Origin: Kiritimatiellia bacterium
GTDB lineage: Bacteria > Verrucomicrobiota > Kiritimatiellia > RFP12 > UBA1067
Direction of reading: 5' to 3'
Length of the DNA: 64,000 nt
NCBI GenBank assembly: GCA_017447805.1
Contig: JAFSMR010000032.1
Span: 20,803-84,802, forward strand
How positions within the stretch are numbered: the first letter of the stretch is position 1; every line of letters begins with the position of its first letter. Made by a program: the position numbers and the translations under genes. Below, one piece after another: positions 57,971-64,000 of this stretch. A model generated the notes under the pieces. It was not told the origin of the DNA. It saw nothing but the letters and a program-made list of their open reading frames with translations, and searched no databases.

Positions 57971-60112
57971 TTAGCGCAGGTGGATTTTGCGGTAGAGGTC
58001 GATTGTGCTGGAGCACATTTTGGCGATAGAGAAATTTTCGCGGCAACTTTTCACCGCATCCAAGGCGATTTCACGCTTTTTATCTTCATCGAGCGCAAGG
58101 ACATCATCCAGCTTTTCGGCAAGTGCTTTTATATCGCCGGGCGGGACGAGGAAACCCGTCTTGCCATCACATACCGTTTCGCATGCGCCACCGTGGGCTG
58201 TGCCGACGACAAGCCGTCCCATGGCTTGGGCTTCCGGGATTACGCGACCAAACGCCTCAGGCTGTGCGCTAGAAGCGCTTACTACAATTTCGCTCATCGC
58301 ATAAATCAAAGGCATATCGGAAGAATGATCGAGAAAGACCGTTTTGATTGGCGCCGGCAATTTTGCCGCTTGCTCCCTTAACGAGTCGGAATATTCTTTT
58401 CTTCCTTGGTCGCTGCCGACGAACAGCAAGCCAAAAGATTTACTCTTCATCATCGCGGCCGCGGCAATCAATTCGCGCTGTCCTTTCCAATAGGTGAGGC
58501 GTCCGGGCAATGTTATTACTCGCGTCGAATCTTCAAAACCTAAAGAACGCTTGAATTCAATTGCTTTTTCAGGCGCTACAGAATCTGGACGGAATACTTC
58601 GGTATCCGCGCCGCGATGAATACGGATTATTTTATTCGCGTCGACTTTATAATTTTCGAGAATATGGTTTTTCACGCAATCGCTGACGGCAATAGTCCTC
58701 AAGCCTTGAAGCATTACGCGATTATATGGAATCTTGAAAATCCGCGGCTTTGTGCCATATAAACCATGGAAAGTCGAAATAAAGGGAATACCAGTAAGTT
58801 TGCTTGCTTTTTTTACGCTCCACGCCGGCGCACGACTTCTTACGTGCATAAGAGTAAACCCGCCTTCAGTAGCTATGCGAGCGATTTTTTTCGCATTCGC
58901 GCAAATCTTGAACGGATTTTTCGTCTTGGCGTCGATTGTATAATGAGGGACGCCGATTTTTTCGAGCTCTGCAACAAGCACGCCACCTGCAGATACTACA
59001 GCGTTTTCGATACCGGCAGCTTGTAGGGCGGAGGCGACTTCAATCGTGCCGCGCTCTACGCCGCCTTGCTGAAGCGCAGGGAGAACTTGCAGAATCTTCA
59101 TTCTCGGCGCACCTTCGAAAGCGGACTTAGGCAAGGGTTCGGGCAGAGAAGTTTTTGCTTCGTTTTCCGCAAGCTTTACGAGGTCGTCGGGCTTCGGAGT
59201 TTTGCGGAATGCATTGTAATTCAAAACCCAGCAAGATGGATGACGCCTGATTACGCCTTCCAAATCTTTTATGCACCTTTGGGTCATTCCCCATACGTTT
59301 CTCGCATCCTCCGGCTTGTATGCCGATACAACCTCGCAACGATAGCGTCCGTTCTTGAGAGGACGCGACCAAGCTACGACGATTGGAGCTTTGCATTTCG
59401 CCGAGAAAAATGCGGGGGCGGCGGAAACCGGGACTGGACGCGAGAAGAAGCGAATCCAAATTCCGCCATCGCTCGGCCGTACAGCTTGATCGACGAGAAG
59501 ACCGAGTGATTTGCCTTCCTTCAAGCCCTTGAGAAGGAATTTAAACGCGCCTTCGGAACGGACGATTTCTTGTCCAATAGAACGGCGCGACTTCATCAAC
59601 AGTTTAGTCATGCCGCTAGAGCCGATATCTTTGGCGACCGACATCATTTTATGGCCTTCTAGAAAGGCTAGTTGCGAAAGAATTTCCCAGCAGCCGATGT
59701 GCCCCGAAACCGTGACGGCTGTTTTATTGGCCGCGAGAAACGCCTTGCCTTCAGGGCACATCTCGCCGACTTCGCAAACGCGCCGGCGCGCTTTTCGAAA
59801 AGTCCAGAATGCGTGCGCGACGGCCCTCGCCATATTCCTGTAGCTGCGCTTGATTATATATGTTTCGCGTCGTGTGGGCTTTGAATCGGAAGGATTCGCT
59901 TCGCCAAAAATAATTCTCAAGTTTTGAAGCGAGCGTCTGCGGCCGCGTGAATCGAATGTATACATTATCCACGAAGCAAAATCGGCTACTGCGACAAGTG
60001 CGCGGTGAGGGAGGCTTGAAAAAATCGCGATTCCGAGCAATACGCCAAGCCATTCGAAGGGACGGCGAATAATTCTCGTCACGCGCTTCTTGAATTTTTT
60101 CGCACTTCCCAT
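57971..60112 (-). CDS. fusion of lipid A acyltransferase (LpxL/HtrB type) and GT4 glycosyltransferase
   Basis: 713 residues. Residues ~1-310: LpxL-like acyltransferase with the H-x4-E catalytic motif SGHIGCWE, LGLLVDQAVRPSDGGIWIRFFSRP and WVLNYNAFR; a hydrophobic anchor lies near residues 20-45. Residues ~337-713: a GT4 glycosyltransferase starting MKILQVLPALQQGGVERGTIEVASAL, with FHGLYG, RIHRGADTEVFRPD, PGRLTYWKGQ and the donor motif EAFGRVIPEAQAMG. One chain may thus add an acyl chain and a sugar to the lipid A-core precursor (inference). Last gene of the kinase-ilvA run, 6 bp after ilvA. Confidence 0.88.
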   Translation of the reverse strand: MGSAKKFKKRVTRIIRRPFEWLGVLLGIAIFSSLPHRALVAVADFASWIMYTFDSRGRRRSLQNLRIIFGEANPSDSKPTRRETYIIKRSYRNMARAVAHAFWTFRKARRRVCEVGEMCPEGKAFLAANKTAVTVSGHIGCWEILSQLAFLEGHKMMSVAKDIGSSGMTKLLMKSRRSIGQEIVRSEGAFKFLLKGLKEGKSLGLLVDQAVRPSDGGIWIRFFSRPVPVSAAPAFFSAKCKAPIVVAWSRPLKNGRYRCEVVSAYKPEDARNVWGMTQRCIKDLEGVIRRHPSCWVLNYNAFRKTPKPDDLVKLAENEAKTSLPEPLPKSAFEGAPRMKILQVLPALQQGGVERGTIEVASALQAAGIENAVVSAGGVLVAELEKIGVPHYTIDAKTKNPFKICANAKKIARIATEGGFTLMHVRSRAPAWSVKKASKLTGIPFISTFHGLYGTKPRIFKIPYNRVMLQGLRTIAVSDCVKNHILENYKVDANKIIRIHRGADTEVFRPDSVAPEKAIEFKRSLGFEDSTRVITLPGRLTYWKGQRELIAAAAMMKSKSFGLLFVGSDQGRKEYSDSLREQAAKLPAPIKTVFLDHSSDMPLIYAMSEIVVSASSAQPEAFGRVIPEAQAMGRLVVGTAHGGACETVCDGKTGFLVPPGDIKALAEKLDDVLALDEDKKREIALDAVKSCRENFSIAKMCSSTIDLYRKIHLR

Positions 60113-60118
60113 AGCCGA

Positions 60119-61630
60119 TTATTTTCTGCTCCGCTTGCCGAGGAAATATTTATAGGCGGGATCTTTCGTTACATCCTGATATTGATAGCCGATTTGATTC
60201 AGCGCCGCGGCAAAATCTTCGCGCTCTTCGCCCGGAACCTGAAAACCGGCAAGAACTTTGCCGTGATCTGCGCCATGATTGCGATAATGGAAAAGCGAAA
60301 TATTCCATCTTCCCGCTATTACGGAAAGAAAATCCGTAAGCGCGCCGGGGCGTTCAGGAAATTCGAATGTATATACTACCTCATCTTTAATCTTGTAGGC
60401 TAGCCCGCCGACCATGTGCCGGATATGCTCCTTGGCAAGCTGATTTTCAGATAGGTCTATACTATGTATTCCAGCCGAGCGGAAAGATTTTCTCAGCGCC
60501 AGGCGATCTTCTTTATCTTTCACCGAAACGCCAACGAATACATGCGCAAGCACTCCTTCGCCAACCATGCGATAATTGAATTCCGTAACATTGCGCTTGC
60601 CCAATTTGGCGATAAAGCGGCTGAAGCTGCCGGGCTGCTCGGGAATTGCGCAATCGAATATCGCCTCTCTGCCTTCGCCAAGTTCGGTTTCTTCCGAAAC
60701 GAAGCGGATGCGGTCGAAATTCATATTCGCGCCGGAAATAACGCAAGCGACAGCCTCGCCCTTCTTCGCGTTCTTCTTCGCCGCGGCAAGCGCCAATGCG
60801 CCTGCGGGTTCGCAAATCGCCCTCGTCGCTTCGAATATATCTTTAATCGCCGCGCAAGTTTCAGCCGTCGTTACCCTTATGATTCCATCGAGATTCTGCC
60901 GGCAGATTTTGAATGTCTCTTCGCCCGGCTTCTTTACGCAAACGCCATCCGCGAAAAGTCCGGGGTTATCCAATACTACACGCTTGCCGGCCTTGAGCGA
61001 TTGGTACATGCAGTCTGAATCTTCCGGCTCGACGCCATATACCTTGACCTCCGGGCGAACGCTTTTGATGTAAACCGAAACGCCTGCAGCAAGCCCGCCA
61101 CCACCAATCGGGACATATACCGCCGAAAGGTCTCGACCGGCCTGCTCAAGAATTTCTTTACCGACCGTCCCTTGCCCGGCGATAACATCAGGATCGTCGT
61201 AAGGCGGGATGAATGTAAGATTCTTTTCCTTCACTATCCGCTCGGCTTCTTCAGCGCAATCGGAATAGCCGTCGCCAAAGAGGACAATATTCGCCCCGAG
61301 CGCCTTGACTGCGTTCACTTTGATTTCCGGCGTCGTGACGGGCATTACAATCGTCGCCTTGACCCCGAGCTTTCGCGCGGCAAGCGCAACACCTTGCGCA
61401 TGGTTGCCGGCTGATGCCGCGAGCACACCTTTTTCCAGAGCTTCACGAGGAAGCGAGCTCATCTTATTGTATGCGCCACGCAACTTATAGCTATGGACGC
61501 ATTGCAGATCTTCCCGCTTCAACAGAAACTTCACGCCAAATCTTTTCGAAAGCGCCGTTGCTTCATCGAGCGGCGTTTCTATCGCTACTTCGTATACATT
61601 GGCGTTTAGAATCTTCGTCAAATAATTCAT
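60119..61630 (-). CDS. ilvA: threonine ammonia-lyase (biosynthetic)
   Basis: 503 residues. PLP lysine in HSYKLRGAYNKM, SAGNHAQGVA, phosphate loop IGGGGLAAG, then two ACT-like regulatory repeats (EQPGSFSRFIAKLGKRNVTEFNYR; ERPGALTDFLSVIAGRWNISLFHYRNHGADHG). The length and two ACT-like domains match E. coli IlvA, the isoleucine-inhibited first step from threonine. Placed between a Ser/Thr kinase gene (9 bp upstream) and the LpxL-GT4 fusion, an unusual setting. Confidence 0.95.
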   Translation of the reverse strand: MNYLTKILNANVYEVAIETPLDEATALSKRFGVKFLLKREDLQCVHSYKLRGAYNKMSSLPREALEKGVLAASAGNHAQGVALAARKLGVKATIVMPVTTPEIKVNAVKALGANIVLFGDGYSDCAEEAERIVKEKNLTFIPPYDDPDVIAGQGTVGKEILEQAGRDLSAVYVPIGGGGLAAGVSVYIKSVRPEVKVYGVEPEDSDCMYQSLKAGKRVVLDNPGLFADGVCVKKPGEETFKICRQNLDGIIRVTTAETCAAIKDIFEATRAICEPAGALALAAAKKNAKKGEAVACVISGANMNFDRIRFVSEETELGEGREAIFDCAIPEQPGSFSRFIAKLGKRNVTEFNYRMVGEGVLAHVFVGVSVKDKEDRLALRKSFRSAGIHSIDLSENQLAKEHIRHMVGGLAYKIKDEVVYTFEFPERPGALTDFLSVIAGRWNISLFHYRNHGADHGKVLAGFQVPGEEREDFAAALNQIGYQYQDVTKDPAYKYFLGKRSRK

Positions 61631-61639
61631 ATTCAGCTT

Positions 61640-64000
61640 TTAATCGTTCTCGGCAGCAGCTTCAAGCGCTGCAAAATCAATATCGGGGAACAGCTCCTTG
61701 TAGAACGGGAACTGCGAAGTCTTTTTATCTAGCTCCGCTTCCTTCGCTGAAAGTTCCGCAAGTTGCTCGAGTAGAGCGCGCTTTTCTTCATCCTTTTCGT
61801 TTATGGGAGCCGGGCCTTCGCCTTCGTCGTACATGGCGCCCGTACCATATTTCAGCTTGTTCTTCGTATCGGCAATAACCGCGCCTTTGATTATTCCTTC
61901 GACATAAGGGATAACCGTTTCATCGTCTGCGCAGACATTGCGCAAAATATACGCCGTGCCAATCATGGCATCAAACCACTGCTTATGGGTAAGGCGAGGT
62001 TTGCAGTTTTCTTTACCGTCGCGAACAAACCTGTTTATCAGTTCGCTTAGCGCAACATGATACTCGCGATATAAGGCACCCCAAGGGATCTTCTTCTGGG
62101 TAGCGGCTTTGACTACAAGCTCCTTTTCGTTGGAGTTGATTACAGAATAGCCCTTGAGATTCGTCTTCGCATTGCCGTCTTTATTCTTGAACAAATAGCC
62201 TTTAGAGTTCTTTACGATGGTATTGTGGGCCTGTTCCAGAGCATCGACTTTCTTAAGTTCCTTGCGAAGCTGGTTATGGCCTTCATCGCTCTTCAATTCT
62301 TCTTTAACTCTATCGAGACCTCTGCGCATAGTCTTCCAGTTGAACTGTTTGATAAGGCCCATGCCGACCAGCTCGTCGAATTTTTCGTGAAGGAGCGCGA
62401 TATCGCTTTCTATATTCTGGATATGCTCTTCCTTCGCGGCGATTTGCGCCTTGAGAACGGCGATTTCTTTCTGGCGCTCGGCGTCGCGCTTCGCTTTATC
62501 CTTAGCTTCATCGCCAAGGCGCTTGGCGGTTTTTTCTTGATAGCGCCGGACGCTATTCATGATTTGGCCGCCATCCTTCTGGGCCGTCATGACTTCCTGC
62601 GAAGCGGAAATCGTATCGTATTCTTCCTTCAATTCCTGAGCCTTGCGTTCAAGCTCTCTCATCGAAGGTTCATCGTTGGCGCTAGAGACAGTCTCGAGCG
62701 CAGCATCGATTTTATTGACGAGCGCCGTAACTTTCGCGCGGACGTTTATAGCCATGGCCTGAATCTTATACGCCTTCATCCATTGCTCGTTCATATCCTT
62801 GATCGTTTGCTGCATTGCGGCCGGAATTTCTTCTTCTACCGGCGCCGGTGCAGCTTCCTCGGCCGCGGGTGCAGCAGGAGCGGCTTCACCTTCCGCCGGG
62901 GCTGGCGCGGGTGCGGCTTCACCTTCCGCGGGAGCCGGAGCGGCTGGAGCGGCTGGAGCCGCGCCTTCTGCCGGAGCGGCAGGCGCCGCAGGTGCGGGGG
63001 CAGGTGCAGGAGCGGCTTCTGGAACCGGTGCGGGGGCCGCGGGAGCGGGGGCCGCCAAACCGGCACGCGCTGCCGCGAGTTCCGGCGATAGGCTTTCATC
63101 GGGCTTCATTTTCGCCGCAATGCTATCCGAATACGCGCCAGCTACGAGCTTTTGCAGCTTTTCGGTCTCTTGATTGAGATCGTTCAAAATCTTTTTGGCG
63201 TATTCTTCTTTCTTTACAGCAAGATCGAGCGCGACGCGTCTCGTGTTTTCAAGAGATTCTTTTGCGGTATTCACGCCCTTTACGATCTGTGCCTTTTCTT
63301 CGGCGGCGCGCGATTTTGCGGAGCTTGAAGTATACCAGAACAACCCGCCGACGACTAATACCACAAGAAGTATCACTCCGCCGACGACGCCCAAAACTTT
63401 CATGCCGAGTCCGCTCGATTCTTCCTCTTCGTCATCATCGAGTTTCTTTACTGCGTCTTCCGCGCCGCTGGAGCTTTCGCTGCCTTCTTCGCCGCCTTCG
63501 CCGCCACCTGTTTTTGCGGCGCTCGAAGGTGATTTCATCTTAAATGTCTTCTTGCCTTTGAGGACGAGTTTCTTGCCGCCGCCGCCCGCCGGCTTCTTCG
63601 CGCCCTCGCCAGCTTCGGCAGCAGTCGGGCTGATTGGCGAAGTCATGGAAAGGCCGGTTGTCATTACCTTCTTGAATTCTTCCAGTAGCGCCTCGAAGCT
63701 CGGGAAGCGATCTTGCGGCTCTACTGCGAGCATCTGCATTACTAGAGCGTCTATCTGTGGCGAAAGCCCCGGGCGAACTTCGCTTGGCTTCTTGGGCGGA
63801 CCCATAAAGCGCTTCTTTACGACGTCATTGGCGTCCTCGCCTTCAAAAGGCGGAATGCCCGTAAGCGCATGATAAATCGTTCCGCCGAGCGAATACATAT
63901 CTGCGCGGTAATCGACCGGCTGGCGCTTGCATTTTTCCGGCGCGATATAATATGGCGTTCCCCAAATTTCATCGGTATCTTTCTGCATCGCGGCAAGACC
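61640..64000 (-). CDS. transmembrane Ser/Thr protein kinase (N-terminus beyond window)
   Basis: The frame is open to the right edge and reads GLAAMQKD, the end of a DFGLA motif, then GTPYYIAPEKCKRQPVDYRADMYSLGGTIYHALTGIPPFEG, the activation segment and C lobe of a Hanks-type kinase. After ~190 residues comes one TM helix (VLGVVGGVILLVVLVVGGLFW), a coiled coil, a ~90-residue Ala/Pro/Glu tract (62800-63080), more coiled coil (RDAERQKEIAVLKAQIAAKEEHIQNIESDI) and a C-terminal domain with KNKDGNAKTNLKGYSVINSNEKELVVKAA. The extracytoplasmic part probably spans the periplasm and senses the envelope. Partners unknown. Confidence 0.9.
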   Translation of the reverse strand, partial: GLAAMQKDTDEIWGTPYYIAPEKCKRQPVDYRADMYSLGGTIYHALTGIPPFEGEDANDVVKKRFMGPPKKPSEVRPGLSPQIDALVMQMLAVEPQDRFPSFEALLEEFKKVMTTGLSMTSPISPTAAEAGEGAKKPAGGGGKKLVLKGKKTFKMKSPSSAAKTGGGEGGEEGSESSSGAEDAVKKLDDDEEEESSGLGMKVLGVVGGVILLVVLVVGGLFWYTSSSAKSRAAEEKAQIVKGVNTAKESLENTRRVALDLAVKKEEYAKKILNDLNQETEKLQKLVAGAYSDSIAAKMKPDESLSPELAAARAGLAAPAPAAPAPVPEAAPAPAPAPAAPAAPAEGAAPAAPAAPAPAEGEAAPAPAPAEGEAAPAAPAAEEAAPAPVEEEIPAAMQQTIKDMNEQWMKAYKIQAMAINVRAKVTALVNKIDAALETVSSANDEPSMRELERKAQELKEEYDTISASQEVMTAQKDGGQIMNSVRRYQEKTAKRLGDEAKDKAKRDAERQKEIAVLKAQIAAKEEHIQNIESDIALLHEKFDELVGMGLIKQFNWKTMRRGLDRVKEELKSDEGHNQLRKELKKVDALEQAHNTIVKNSKGYLFKNKDGNAKTNLKGYSVINSNEKELVVKAATQKKIPWGALYREYHVALSELINRFVRDGKENCKPRLTHKQWFDAMIGTAYILRNVCADDETVIPYVEGIIKGAVIADTKNKLKYGTGAMYDEGEGPAPINEKDEEKRALLEQLAELSAKEAELDKKTSQFPFYKELFPDIDFAALEAAAEND

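Noticed and set aside
63174..63872. 232-aa plus-strand ORF opposite the kinase gene
   Set aside because: Low-complexity Ser/Pro/Phe translation of the reverse strand; the minus strand has clear kinase motifs.

Overview
The window looks like a chromosome segment of a Gram-negative bacterium. It carries a LolC/LolD-type lipoprotein export pair, a lipid A acyltransferase domain, ExbB/ExbD, lipoproteins with lipoboxes, and a surface-polysaccharide glycosyltransferase cluster. A TonB-like protein ending in a cyclase-type alpha toroid beside ExbB/ExbD, a transmembrane Ser/Thr kinase, very long TPR proteins and many short tandem repeats between genes point to the PVC superphylum, plausibly Kiritimatiellota or Lentisphaerota. 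That placement is inference; there is no rRNA here.

Layout. 1-7.7 kb: accessory block, all on the minus strand (Cys/Pro-rich secreted protein with a membrane sensor-like protein, Fic protein, secreted proteins, DUF4143 ATPase, membrane protein). Five consecutive genes here end in or next to copies of one ~50-70 bp repeat, like a gene-cassette array. 7.7-8.2 kb: a cluster of TGCA hairpins and tRNA-Ala(CGC). 8.36-13.94 kb (plus): tightly overlapping housekeeping run prs-pth-MBL hydrolase-ABC-F-folP-yfcE. 13.93-25.12 kb (minus): one long co-directional run of envelope genes: giant TPR protein, TPR partner, ExbB, two ExbDs, TonB-like toroid protein, LolC/LolD, a membrane protein and a phosphotransferase. 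25.28-30.57 kb (plus): two lipoproteins, one carrying both ExbD periplasmic domains in tandem, then rimO, a HAD protein and a decaying umuDC. 30.6-42.96 kb (plus): phosphofructokinase, metzincin protease, amidohydrolase, metY, a membrane-TPR protein, an aromatic-repeat protein, a UbiA-type prenyltransferase and folC.

43.0-50.3 kb is a second accessory block: heptamer-type repeats, a ~290 nt structured RNA with its own promoter and terminator, an AT-rich acyltransferase, a 42-bp hairpin array, small orphan genes, a PstI/BsuBI-like restriction-modification pair and two defence-gene remnants. 50.3-55.9 kb (minus): four glycosyltransferases of different folds that share one C-terminal tail. 56.0-57.8 kb (minus): an AbiE-type toxin-antitoxin pair plus a winged-helix gene. 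57.97-64.0 kb (minus): a Ser/Thr kinase (cut by the window end), ilvA and a lipid A acyltransferase-glycosyltransferase fusion.

Regulation. Most promoters have a TATAAT -10 box, often preceded by TGG (extended -10). At three genes (Fic, giant TPR, GT8) the -10 box is so close to the start codon that the mRNAs should be leaderless. The best candidates for new biology are the ExbD-derived lipoprotein with its TonB-like toroid system, the ~290 nt RNA, the cassette-like repeat series and the two 42-bp palindromic arrays.
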